Assembly (NCBI GenBank): GCA_014378465.1
Contig: JACMNQ010000013.1
Coordinates: 16,608 to 80,607 of the forward strand
Length of the DNA stretch: 64,000 nt
Source: Oligoflexia bacterium
GTDB lineage: Bacteria; Bdellovibrionota; UBA1018
Direction of reading: 5' to 3'
Numbering within the stretch: the first letter of the stretch is position 1; every line of letters starts with the position of its first letter. This document shows, piece by piece, positions 6,159 to 14,978 of the stretch. Below the pieces are notes generated by a model. That model was not told the origin of the DNA, did not search any database, and saw only the letters and a program-made list of their open reading frames with translations. Position numbers and translations under genes: made by a program.

Positions 6159-8876
6159 ATGGCAGACCGATCCAGCATCTTTTCGACGATCTTCAGGAAG
6201 CTTGCACCGAAGGGAAGACTGGAGCACCAGGCTGTCCCTCCACCCGGCTCTTCAACTGAATCCAGTTCTTTGAAAGCCGAAGCGGCCGCGCCCATCATCA
6301 GCGAAACGGAACTTCGCTCTCTGGATTCAGTCCAGCTCGAAGCATTTCTCACACGGCAGCCTGAGCGGGCCATCCTGAAGGTTCTGGGATCACTGACAGA
6401 CCTCACACTTCAGTTGCGAGTCATCGAAGGCGTTCACGACGAAGCGGTCCTCAAGCGCATCAGCCGCAGCCAACTCGACAAGAAGATCCGGCGCATCGCC
6501 GACCGCAAGCTCAAGGAAACCGGCAGTTCCGGAATGGAACTCAGGCTTCAGAAGCTCACTCCGCTCAACGAAAGGATGCAGAACTTTCTTCGAACGCCGG
6601 ATTGGGAACGAGCACAGGAACTTCTGCTCCGAGTGACGGAGCCCGATCTGCTCGGGGGCCCCGTGGATGAGAACAGTTCGCTTTTTCGACAGTTCCAGGA
6701 GCTCCGCGGTCGCCTGAAGCGAGAGGTCGAAGCTTTCGAGCGCACATCAACCGAAATGGAGGAGCTCTGCCTCCAACTGGATCCTTCGCGCAATCTTTCA
6801 AAGGAAAATCGGTCGCGCATTCAGGAACGTTTCAAGGATCTCACTGAAAAGTACTCCTTTCCGAAAAACTTCAAGCCCCTGCAGACTTTCGACGAGGCCT
6901 TGGCCGCTCGAGCCCACAGACCCGCACCGACGGCTGAAGTCCAGGCCATTCCGGAGGCGCCTGCTCTTGTGGCCGAGCCTCCCGTCGTATTCGCTCCCAC
7001 ACTCTCTCCCGTGAAGCGCCCAGAAAGAAGCGAACAGGAGCTGCTCGAGGAGAAGGTGCAGAGCGAAAAGAAGGAACTGCAGCACCAGGCGGATCGCGAA
7101 ACTCGTCTTGCTCACATCCACTCTCTGCTGAACCGCCTTCAGGAAGTAAAAGACAATCTTGCTCATCGCCAGGCGGGCCCAGTCTTGCGCGAACTGCAGG
7201 CTGAAGCCACCGCGCTTCGTCGCTGGAGACGCGAGTTTCCGGAAAAACTCACTGAAATCGACGAACTTCTCAAGACCCTCTCGAGCAAACGCACCGAGGT
7301 GGTCGAAGAAGCGCGCTGGGAAGCGTGGGCCCGGACCGATCTGGCAGTTCGCATTCAGAAACAGCTCGAAAAGCTCATCACTTCGCTGGAGACCGAGACG
7401 GATCCTGTGATCGCTCTTCAGAATTCCATCGGCCTCACGGGGCAGCTTCATGACTACGCGAAAGAGCTGAAAGAGCTCGGAAGTCTCGAGCGCGGCAAAG
7501 ATCACAAAATCTGGCAGCAGTTCAAATCCCTCAGTGACCGCGGCTGGGCTGTGTGCGATCGCATGCGCGGGCTCGTGCTTGAGAGAGTCAAAGCCGTCCT
7601 GTCTGAACATGCGACTCAGCCCATCGAGTTCACTTCAGAAGCGCTTTCCAAACCTAGTGGCGCACCCACATTCGAATCCTCGGCCTTCGAAGACGATGTG
7701 CCGGCGCAGATCAAGGAACTTCGGGCTCTCTGGATCGAGATCGGTTCGAGGCCGAGTGATGCGAACCGCGAACTCGAAGCCGTCTTCACACGACTCTTCG
7801 AACAGTATTTCCGGCAGATCAATCTGCAGCAGGGCAAGATCCAGCGCGTCGAAAATACCGCCATTCAGACTCGGCGGGAACTTCTCAACGAAATGAAAAT
7901 CGCCTGCGAAGGCAAGTCCACTCTGCCCTCTCGCGCGAAAGTTGCCCTGGGGATCGCCGAACGGTGGATCAAAGCACCAGAGGCTGCTTCGGTCGCCATT
8001 GAACTGCAAAGCGAATTTGAGGGCTACCAGGCTCGACTTGCCGCAGAGCTGAGTGACACTGCCGAACAGCACCTGCTCCTCACCAGTGAAGTCCGGACCC
8101 GGGTTCAGGAGCTCCTCGAGAAAATCAAAAATGGCAAAAGTCCGGGGTCAACTGCGACGAAGGAAATTTCGGGACTTGAGCTTGAACTGCAGGGAATTGA
8201 AAAGCAGATCGTTCTTTTCACGCCGCTTCAGCCTCCGCTGCCTGCCCTCAACAATGAGCGTCGAGTGACTGCGGCTCTCCTTCAGGACTGCAGAGACGCA
8301 GTCACTCGACAGGTTCAGGAACGGTCCCAGGCCAGGATTCGTGTCCTTGAGGAAATGGAAAAGCTCGCGATCACGACGGAATGGGAAACTGCTCCGGCCC
8401 GCTTCGAAGAACTTCGAAACCTCTGGAAGTCCTCTGCCGGATCCAGCCAGACGCGGGACGCGGCTTTGACCGCACTCTTCGACAACAGTTCAGCATTCCA
8501 TCAATCCCGCTTTGCAAGCCGTGAAAATTCGGCGGAGTCTGCGGCAAAAGCGGATCAGCGCAAGAAGAGAAGAGAACTGATCTATTCTCTCGAAGCGCTG
8601 ACTCGCTTTCGAAAACCCAAGGCTGGAGCAAAGCAGACGCCGCCGCTCCCTTTGCCTTTCAGCGAAGAAGAAGTGCGCCAGTTCGCTTCGGGCAAGCTTC
8701 TTGAGCTTGGAATGAAATATCAGCAGATCCTGTCACTTGATCCGACAGCCGGCGTACTCAAGGAAACCCGAAAGATCATGGACCAATGGAGCAAACTGGG
8801 GATGACCGACGAGGATACGCTTCCGTCATTCTGGAAGTACTACCTGGACCGGGTTCACACGTTACTGGAACCCTGA
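6159..8876 (+). CDS. Large coiled-coil protein with DUF349-like repeats
   Basis: A 905-residue, highly charged, mostly helical cytoplasmic protein. Long heptad-like stretches rich in Glu, Lys, Arg and Gln run through most of it, with a Pro/Ala-rich linker near residues 255-290. Segments such as LRALWIEIGSRPSDANREL...FEQYF and LRNLWKSSAGSSQTRDAAL fit the DUF349 repeat (Trp, Gly and a later Phe-Phe). DUF349 proteins are of unknown biochemical role. There is no signal peptide. ATG 6159 has AGGGG about 8 bases upstream and is preferred to ATG 6129. It follows the membrane protein by 63 bases on the same strand. Confidence 0.8.
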   Translation: MADRSSIFSTIFRKLAPKGRLEHQAVPPPGSSTESSSLKAEAAAPIISETELRSLDSVQLEAFLTRQPERAILKVLGSLTDLTLQLRVIEGVHDEAVLKRISRSQLDKKIRRIADRKLKETGSSGMELRLQKLTPLNERMQNFLRTPDWERAQELLLRVTEPDLLGGPVDENSSLFRQFQELRGRLKREVEAFERTSTEMEELCLQLDPSRNLSKENRSRIQERFKDLTEKYSFPKNFKPLQTFDEALAARAHRPAPTAEVQAIPEAPALVAEPPVVFAPTLSPVKRPERSEQELLEEKVQSEKKELQHQADRETRLAHIHSLLNRLQEVKDNLAHRQAGPVLRELQAEATALRRWRREFPEKLTEIDELLKTLSSKRTEVVEEARWEAWARTDLAVRIQKQLEKLITSLETETDPVIALQNSIGLTGQLHDYAKELKELGSLERGKDHKIWQQFKSLSDRGWAVCDRMRGLVLERVKAVLSEHATQPIEFTSEALSKPSGAPTFESSAFEDDVPAQIKELRALWIEIGSRPSDANRELEAVFTRLFEQYFRQINLQQGKIQRVENTAIQTRRELLNEMKIACEGKSTLPSRAKVALGIAERWIKAPEAASVAIELQSEFEGYQARLAAELSDTAEQHLLLTSEVRTRVQELLEKIKNGKSPGSTATKEISGLELELQGIEKQIVLFTPLQPPLPALNNERRVTAALLQDCRDAVTRQVQERSQARIRVLEEMEKLAITTEWETAPARFEELRNLWKSSAGSSQTRDAALTALFDNSSAFHQSRFASRENSAESAAKADQRKKRRELIYSLEALTRFRKPKAGAKQTPPLPLPFSEEEVRQFASGKLLELGMKYQQILSLDPTAGVLKETRKIMDQWSKLGMTDEDTLPSFWKYYLDRVHTLLEP

Positions 8877-9588
8877 AACTTTTCATGGCATTCTCTCAAC
8901 AATGGCCTGTGCCACGATTCCGCTGCCTTTGACGGCGGCTACAGCGAAGGAAAATCCGGTTTGAACCCGGACACGGAGTACTCCTTTCAGTGCCGGGATG
9001 ATCTGCGGGACCCCGTTCGCAAGGATTACGGAACGGGACACGACAAAGGCCAGGTCGAGTACAAGGAGCGGATCGCCAAGTGGGAAGCCCAACAGAGTCA
9101 AAGAGCTGGGCGAGCGCCGCACTTCCGACGTTTTCGCACCTCACTTCATCAACCGTGCGCACTGGCTCTCAGTCCGAGAAAAGTTCAACCTGAGCCCCTG
9201 GCTGGTTTACTCACCGGCGCCCCTCACCAGGCTCATATGGGAGTCCGGACGAAAATTCGTGGATAGTGGCGCTGAAGAAAAATTCAAACAGGCCAGCCCT
9301 GTCCGGATTTCCCTCGACTGGCTGAAAACGGTCCGTCGCTCCAACCTGGATGGACTCGAAGGCAGCGCGGGAAAGTTCAGAACTGATTTTGAATGGGTTG
9401 GGGCGCTGACTCGGAGTTACGCCATGGACCTTGCAAGCCTCAGTCGATTGCCAGACTCGAATTACCCGAATCCATTTATCGAACTGCAGGCCCTGAAGAA
9501 CCCGTCGTCGAGGCTCGTCCCTTTCTTCATCTGCCCGGCCCGGGTCCCGAGCGCTAACGCCTGCGATAGAAGCTCTGTCCGAAGATGA
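8877..9588 (+). pseudogene. Decayed, frameshifted coding stretch of unknown origin
   Basis: Frame 3 stays open right after the DUF349 gene's stop and reads like protein with two Cys and several Gly/Tyr (GGYSEGKSG, NPDTEYSFQCRDD) to about 9105, but has no start. Around 9100 the coding-like signal moves to frame 1 and runs to a TGA at 9586-9588 (for example FINRAHWLSVREKFNLSPWL and DFEWVGALTRSYAMDL). The simplest reading is one gene broken by a frameshift and missing its 5' end, or two decayed neighbours. An intact frame-1 ORF starting at ATG 8998 exists (196 residues), but its first 30 residues look like out-of-frame noise. I recognise no family. Confidence 0.4.
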
Positions 9589-9647
9589 CGGCTTCCCATT
9601 CCGATCCCATGGACGTCCCCCCGGCCCGATCCGATGATCAGGCCGAA

Positions 9648-10412
9648 TCAGAACCGCAGGTGATACCAGAGCAGCCCCACCAGCTCATGCAGCATGATCG
9701 TGGTCGCAAAAAGTCCATCAGACGAGGGCAACCAGCGCTTCAGACCTACTGTCGGATTGCCGTTGTCGAGAGAAATGGGGCAGGCCACGACATGGTCAAA
9801 AACCTTTCCAAATTCGAGAATCGCCCGGCGCAGATGAGGAGTTGAGGTCACCACCCCAATCACGTGATCAGGACGGACTTCCTTGATCTTGGCCAGGAAG
9901 AGCGGGTGCTCATGCGTATTTCTGGAGACCGGCTCGATCAGGATGTGGTTGGCCGGGACGCCGTGCTTCTGGGCGAAATCAGCCATCAGCTCGGTCTTCT
10001 TCGCTTCGGTTCGACCTTCGACAAACTGCTGGGGCAGAAGACCGCTTTCACCCTGCATGACCAGGAGGGCTTCGGGATTCTGCATCCACCACTCAATGGC
10101 GGTCAGGAGTCGGGCGACCGTTTCATCGGAGATGACATCCTGGTAAGAATGCTTTCCGGCATAGAACCCTGCAGACAGGACCGTGATGATCTGAGGTGCT
10201 TTTTCTGCCTTCACGCGCGTTTCGAACCTGAGATGACTCTCAAGGCACTCTGATCCGCCTGGGGTTGAAAAGTAGCCAAGTGCGCCCAGTGAAACCAGCA
10301 GGACAAGAGCGATCAGACGCGAGCCCCGCCGACGAAGCAGCACCATCAAGAAAGGAAGCTGAAGAGCAAGAAAGAGGATGATGGGCTCGGCAAAAATACT
10401 TCTGAAATTCAT
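9648..10412 (-). CDS. YdcF/SanA-family DUF218 membrane protein
   Basis: A 254-residue protein with two N-terminal hydrophobic segments (residues about 9-25 and 31-50) followed by a soluble DUF218 domain. The domain is recognised from ITVLSAGFYAG, the middle EGRTEAKKTELMADF region, SRNTHEHPLF and VIGVVTSTPHLRRA, which follow the order seen in YdcF/ElyC/SanA proteins. Members of this family act in envelope processes, some linked to peptidoglycan or lipid-carrier metabolism, but the biochemical activity is mostly unproven. It is divergent from the JmjC-like gene, and a palindrome lies between them. Confidence 0.85.
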   Translation of the reverse strand: MNFRSIFAEPIILFLALQLPFLMVLLRRRGSRLIALVLLVSLGALGYFSTPGGSECLESHLRFETRVKAEKAPQIITVLSAGFYAGKHSYQDVISDETVARLLTAIEWWMQNPEALLVMQGESGLLPQQFVEGRTEAKKTELMADFAQKHGVPANHILIEPVSRNTHEHPLFLAKIKEVRPDHVIGVVTSTPHLRRAILEFGKVFDHVVACPISLDNGNPTVGLKRWLPSSDGLFATTIMLHELVGLLWYHLRF

Positions 10413-10499
10413 GATTCCATTTCACCTTTGAACTTGAGCGGCCTCTGGACCCGGCCACTGTTGAAATTCGCAGCAACCAAGAGATCACCGTCGCCTGTC

Positions 10500-10517
10500 T
10501 TACAGCCAAGGCTGTAA
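10500..10517. promoter_or_regulatory. Perfect palindrome in a divergent intergenic region, possible operator
   Basis: TTACAGCC and GGCTGTAA form an exact 8-bp inverted repeat around AA. It lies 88 bases before the YdcF-type gene and 102 bases before the JmjC-like gene, so a bound regulator could control both. It lacks a T-run on either side, which argues against a terminator. Confidence 0.45.
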
Positions 10518-10618
10518 AAATCCATACATAAACGCCATTGATTCCATTTTTCATTGAAATCTTGCCACAATCAGACCATATCGAGGGAGCCATTCTGGTA
10601 GCAAAGGTGCCCCGAGCC

Positions 10619-11527
10619 ATGTCGATTTTGGATCCCACTCTGAACTTCAAACCACTTGAGTCCGCCCTGGTTCGTCACTCACTGGCGAAGCACCCTCTGC
10701 TTCAGATGCCGAGACTCCTTGAGCTGGCCCTCCAACTCCCTCCAGAACAGCTGCGGTACTACAGCGGTTGCCAGATTCCGGTGACGCAGAACTTTGAAAC
10801 TGTCGCCAAAACCTATCCCAATGGACTTTCGCTCGAAGAGACTCTCAGGCACATGGAGACTGCGGGTTCCTATGTCTTCCTCCGAAAGGTTCACACTCAC
10901 CCTCTTTACCGCGACCTGATGAACGAAGTGGTCGAGGACATCGAAGCTTTGATTCACAAGTCGAGCATCGGTGCCATAGCCGGAAAAAAAGTCAAGCCTC
11001 AGGTGGAACGCGCGGAAGCCTGGGTTTTCATTTCATCGCCCGGAGCCGTGACCCCCTATCACCGCGACCACGAGTCCAATTTCCTGCTTCAGATCTCGGG
11101 CAAGAAAAACGTGAACGTCTGGAATCCCCTCGACCGTTCCGTCTGCCCGGAAGAAGAATCCGAGTTTCTGCATGGGGAACACTCCCTGGAGAAGACGCTT
11201 TATGGTCCGGACTACCAGCCGAAAGCGATAGTCTACGAATTGTCGGCCGGCCAGGGAGCTTTCATGCCGTTCACCGCTCCCCACTGGGTAAAAAATGGTG
11301 ACGAAGTCTCCATTTCAATGAGCATTACCTACCACACACAGGAAACGGACCGGATTCGGAACATTTACCGGATGAATCACGCCCTCCGCAAGCGGGGGAT
11401 GACCCCCAACACGGTCGGACAATCCCCGTTGCTGGATTCGGCCAAATACCTTGCCTACCGCAATCTCCTGAAGGCGAAGCGCGCCCTGAATCGCTCAGCA
11501 TACAGCGATCCAGCCACCTATCTCTAA
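10619..11527 (+). CDS. JmjC/cupin-like Fe(II)-dependent oxygenase candidate
   Basis: A 302-residue protein with a double-stranded beta-helix core. TPYHRDHESNF gives the HxD pair (His148, Asp150) and TAPHWVKNG the distal histidine (His222), the usual facial triad of Fe(II)/2-oxoglutarate enzymes of the cupin-like JmjC group. ATG 10619 is preferred because the paralogue at 52085 aligns from about this point (shared HPLLQM, GSYVFL and HWVKNGDEVSIS). The gene stands 60 bases ahead of the ABC exporter and faces the NRPS genes. Hydroxylation of a carrier-bound amino acid or of the peptide product is a reasonable guess, but a general protein-hydroxylase role is equally possible. Confidence 0.85.
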   Translation: MSILDPTLNFKPLESALVRHSLAKHPLLQMPRLLELALQLPPEQLRYYSGCQIPVTQNFETVAKTYPNGLSLEETLRHMETAGSYVFLRKVHTHPLYRDLMNEVVEDIEALIHKSSIGAIAGKKVKPQVERAEAWVFISSPGAVTPYHRDHESNFLLQISGKKNVNVWNPLDRSVCPEEESEFLHGEHSLEKTLYGPDYQPKAIVYELSAGQGAFMPFTAPHWVKNGDEVSISMSITYHTQETDRIRNIYRMNHALRKRGMTPNTVGQSPLLDSAKYLAYRNLLKAKRALNRSAYSDPATYL

Positions 11528-11587
11528 CTTTGACCCATCGAGCCATAATAGTCTTGTAAGGCCATCCAAACCTGTTAATGAAGGCCC

Positions 11588-13312
11588 ATGCCTCAGATTC
11601 TCTCCATGCGAAAACAACCCCTCCGAGAACAATTCAGAATCGTTCACGCTTTTCTCGGAAAACGAGTCTTCTTTCTCCTGGTTGCAGGTGTAGTGACTGG
11701 GTTTCTCCTGTTCGGCATTGAGCTCGCTTTCGCTTACGCACTTCAATCCTTCTTTCTCACCCTGGGCATCGCCAATGTTCAAAGTGTGAAACTCCCGGGC
11801 TGGGTGCCTCAATCGAGCACTGCCGCGGTCCTCAGCTTTCTTCTCATCCTCGGACTGGTACGCGGCCTGCTTTATTGGGCTCAGCAATACATGCCTCAGG
11901 CAGCGCTTGAGGAGAGCCGCTATCAACACCGCTCCCGCATCCTGAAGTGGGCCTTTCACAGCGAGTCCGTCAGCAGCTCCCAGACCACCACGCTTTTCAG
12001 TGAGCTCACCAATGGCGCGGGCTTCGCGCTGATGAACATCCAGACCCTGGTCGTGCAGATCACCAGCGCTCTCTTTCTCGCCGTCACCCTTTTCGTACTG
12101 TCTCAACGAATCTCAATCGTAGCCTTTGCGATGCTCTTTTTCCTCGTTGTGCCCCTGAGAAGTCTCGACACTCGCATTCACCGCTCCAGCAACACGCTCT
12201 GGACTGAATGGGAAAAGACCAACAGCAGCCTTCTATCCAGCATCAAAAACCTGCTGCTCATGCAGATCTATGGCACTCAGACCAGTGAAGAGAAGAAGGC
12301 GCAGACCAGCCTCAGAAAGTTCAAAGAAGCGATTCTGGAACACTTTCTCATCACTGGCCTCAAATACTCGCTCCCGCAGATTTTTGGCATCGTCGTCGTG
12401 TGCGTGATCGCCCTGATGTCCCGGAAAATTCCGAGCACTTCGTCCGGGATGCTCGTTTCGTACCTCTACATCTTCATCCGGTTCACTCAGTGTCTGGCGA
12501 TCTGCGCTCAAAGTGTTTCTGGCTTCATCACTTACCGCACTCCCCTGCTCAAGCTCTTCAGTTGGTGGAAAGCGGGCGAGGACCTGGGAGTATTCCAGGC
12601 AGGTTCCGACAGCTCCCCTAGCCAGTCGAAAGCGCAGATGATTGACGTGGAAACCCCCATCGGCTGGTCCCTCAATACGATCGTCTATCAATACCCGGGT
12701 GCCTTGAAACCTGTTCTGAACGGACTGAATCTCACGATCGCCCCTGGCGAAGCCACGGTCATTCTCGGACCCTCAGGCGCCGGAAAAAGCACATTGCTCA
12801 ATCTCATCCTCGGCGGTGTCGAACCGGGACAGGGTGACGTTCAAGTCACTTTCAATCAGAAGACTCAGGCCCTCGCCGACGTCAAAAGTTCAGTGCTCCG
12901 GAATATTGGATACGTCGGACCTGAAAGCTTTCTCATTGAAGGCACCATCATGAAGAACATTCTCTATGGCCTCGCCTTCACACCCTCGGCGGAGGAAATT
13001 GAACGAGCCTTGACGCTTTCAGGCTGTGACTTTCTCGCCTCGCTTCCCCAAGGACTCGAACATGTCCTCACCGAGCAGGGCCAGGGACTGTCCGCAGGTC
13101 AAAAACAGCGCATCTCACTGGCGCGTGCGCTTTTGAGACGGCCCCGTGCCTTGATTCTGGACGAAGCTACATCGAATCTGGACGAAGAGACCGAGTCCAA
13201 ACTCGTGGCGACCTTCAAAGGCCTCAAGCGACAGATCACGATCGTCGCGGTGACTCATCGCAAATCGCTCCTCGACATCGCCGATCAGCGGTTCACTCTC
13301 GAACCGCAGTAG
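11588..13312 (+). CDS. ABC exporter, fused permease and ATPase
   Basis: A 574-residue half-transporter. The N-terminal part (to about residue 330) has about six membrane helices of an MsbA/type I exporter fold. The ATPase has Walker A GPSGAGKST (394-402), signature LSAGQKQR (501-508), Walker B ALILDEA (521-527) and an H-loop His near 557. It should act as a homodimer in the inner membrane. Its position beside the NRPS/PKS genes suggests export of their product, though it is transcribed towards them. Its last 20 bases overlap the 3' end of the opposing hydrolase gene. A Shine-Dalgarno-like GAAGG lies just before the ATG. Confidence 0.93.
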   Translation: MPQILSMRKQPLREQFRIVHAFLGKRVFFLLVAGVVTGFLLFGIELAFAYALQSFFLTLGIANVQSVKLPGWVPQSSTAAVLSFLLILGLVRGLLYWAQQYMPQAALEESRYQHRSRILKWAFHSESVSSSQTTTLFSELTNGAGFALMNIQTLVVQITSALFLAVTLFVLSQRISIVAFAMLFFLVVPLRSLDTRIHRSSNTLWTEWEKTNSSLLSSIKNLLLMQIYGTQTSEEKKAQTSLRKFKEAILEHFLITGLKYSLPQIFGIVVVCVIALMSRKIPSTSSGMLVSYLYIFIRFTQCLAICAQSVSGFITYRTPLLKLFSWWKAGEDLGVFQAGSDSSPSQSKAQMIDVETPIGWSLNTIVYQYPGALKPVLNGLNLTIAPGEATVILGPSGAGKSTLLNLILGGVEPGQGDVQVTFNQKTQALADVKSSVLRNIGYVGPESFLIEGTIMKNILYGLAFTPSAEEIERALTLSGCDFLASLPQGLEHVLTEQGQGLSAGQKQRISLARALLRRPRALILDEATSNLDEETESKLVATFKGLKRQITIVAVTHRKSLLDIADQRFTLEPQ

Positions 13313-14150
13313 AAAAATTCAACACTGCCCAGTCGGTGACCCGGCTCAGGAGCTTTTCCCGATCCGAAATCCGGGGATAAGTGTGTTCGGCATCCGGATA
13401 ATGCACCACTTCGATGCAAGTTCGACCGTTTTTCAGCCGAGGAAACATCTCATCGAACTGGCAGGGATCATTGAAGTAGGTTTCAACCCCGCCCGTGTAG
13501 ACGAAAAGCAGCTTCTTTCCCTGATCAGTCATCTGCTTGAGCTCCCTCTCCACCTGCCCGCACGGTGGGAACTCACGCACATAAGTCAGCACATAGGGAG
13601 CCGCTGCCCGCACCGAAATGCCCGGAAGCAGTCGCGACAGCTTTCGCAGGAGAAATCTTTTCACGCTCGGCAGATCCCGCAATCGCCGCCCATAGTGCCT
13701 GAGTCGATGACCCTGCGTCGCATAGCCGAAGCCGTCGAGAAAAACCGCGCCCACCACACGTGGGTCTCGGAGTGCGACCGGGTGAGCATTGTCGGCCCCT
13801 GAACAGAGTCCAAACAGGATGAACTTCTGATGGCCCTTTTTCGCGGCGAGAAAATCCATCGCTTCCTGAATGTCCTGAATCGCACGATCTTCATCGAGAC
13901 CTTGACCACGGCGAGGCTCACTGTCACCTTTGCCTGAAAGGTCGAGGCGAAAGACGGGAAAACCAAGTTTCGCCAGGCGACGAGCCAGATCCACATGCAT
14001 GCGGAAAGGACCCACCCGGTGCAGAAGCCCGGCGTTGAGAAGCAGCAGAGTCGGAAGCGGCTCGGCAGGAGCCGAAACCAAAGGCTCGGTGAGAATCCCG
14101 AGCAATGATTTCTCATTTCCAAACAGGTAAGCACGTTCCAGGGGAATCAT
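13293..14150 (-). CDS. Alpha/beta hydrolase with a cysteine nucleophile elbow
   Basis: A 285-residue alpha/beta hydrolase. RLDLSGKGDSEP is the loop after strand 4, and the nucleophile elbow reads GLCSG (residues 114-118), so Cys116 stands where Ser is usual. The late His in PDAEHTYP (His256) fits the catalytic base. The pattern resembles exosortase-system-associated hydrolases, which also occur beside NRPS and polysaccharide loci. It overlaps the preceding hydrolase gene by 4 bases (ATGA) and is the last gene of the operon. As the NRPS has no thioesterase domain, it may release or edit the product in trans. It ends inside the convergent ABC gene. Confidence 0.85.
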   Translation of the reverse strand: MIPLERAYLFGNEKSLLGILTEPLVSAPAEPLPTLLLLNAGLLHRVGPFRMHVDLARRLAKLGFPVFRLDLSGKGDSEPRRGQGLDEDRAIQDIQEAMDFLAAKKGHQKFILFGLCSGADNAHPVALRDPRVVGAVFLDGFGYATQGHRLRHYGRRLRDLPSVKRFLLRKLSRLLPGISVRAAAPYVLTYVREFPPCGQVERELKQMTDQGKKLLFVYTGGVETYFNDPCQFDEMFPRLKNGRTCIEVVHYPDAEHTYPRISDREKLLSRVTDWAVLNFSTAVRE

Positions 14151-14974
14151 GAATTGCTCCCCCGTGCATTCAGAGCACCCAGAATCGCCTGCGGAATTTT
14201 GGAAGCCAGAAGCGCGCCCGTAGCCTTGTCCAGTTCATCCCACTGTCCATCGTCCGCGATCACCTGCAGTTGCGCAGCCGGGATGCCGGCTCTCGCAGCC
14301 CAGGAAGCGCACGCCGGGGAGGCTTCAGAAATGATGACCTGGATCTTTCGCACTTTCAGATCCACAGGGAGCTTAAGCTTTCGAAGGGACTCGATGAGTG
14401 CACTGCTGAACTCGTAACCGTAGGATTCCGTTGGCAGCAGAGTCGGCGGCGATTTTCGAGAAACGGTGAGAGACTGCAGGTGAATTTTTTTGAGCTGAGC
14501 CAGGTAATCCGCTCCCTTCACGACCGGGTCCCAGAGGATCAGTTCCTGAATCGGAGAAATGGGCCCCTCCGCGCACACTTCGGCGGCAAGAGCCGCTCCC
14601 AGGCGAAGTCCGACCAGGGATACTTTTCGTACGCCCGAGACCGCTTTGAATTCATGAAGGGCCATGCGCAGGTCAGTCTTCCAGTTCTCCCAGGTCACCT
14701 GCGAGAACTCTCCGCTTGAGTCACCCGTGCCTGAATAATCAAAACGAAACACGGCATATCCAGAACGAGTCAGAAGTTGGGTGAGTTTTCTGAGAGCCCA
14801 GTGGCACCTCATGTATTCCTGCGCGACTGGAGAGCAGAGCAGGATGCCCGGTTTCACTCCACTTGCACCTGCGCTGCCGTCGTCGCCATCGCCCTCGTCA
14901 GGGGAATGATAGATCCCGAACAATCGACGGTCTTCGGCATCGAAATAGAAGGGATTCATTTCACTCACGACCAT
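14147..14974 (-). CDS. Alpha/beta hydrolase-fold protein lacking the nucleophile serine
   Basis: A 275-residue protein with alpha/beta hydrolase landmarks: SPVAQEYMRCHWALR, FRFDYSGTGDSSG and the elbow GLRLGAALA (residues 122-130). Position 124 of the elbow is Arg instead of Ser, so classical serine-hydrolase chemistry looks impossible. Other proteins with this GLRLG form occur near biosynthetic clusters, as far as I recall, so it may be a functional subgroup rather than a dead enzyme. The start lies 4 bases after the NRPS stop, and the stop overlaps the next hydrolase gene, so all three are co-translated. A scaffold or acyl-transfer role in chain release is possible. Confidence 0.8.
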   Translation of the reverse strand: MVVSEMNPFYFDAEDRRLFGIYHSPDEGDGDDGSAGASGVKPGILLCSPVAQEYMRCHWALRKLTQLLTRSGYAVFRFDYSGTGDSSGEFSQVTWENWKTDLRMALHEFKAVSGVRKVSLVGLRLGAALAAEVCAEGPISPIQELILWDPVVKGADYLAQLKKIHLQSLTVSRKSPPTLLPTESYGYEFSSALIESLRKLKLPVDLKVRKIQVIISEASPACASWAARAGIPAAQLQVIADDGQWDELDKATGALLASKIPQAILGALNARGSNS

Positions 14975-14978
14975 TCCC

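Noticed and set aside
6798..7610. 270-codon minus-strand ORF inside the DUF349-like gene
   Set aside because: Mirror of the long plus-strand gene's codon bias; no motif and no start signal.
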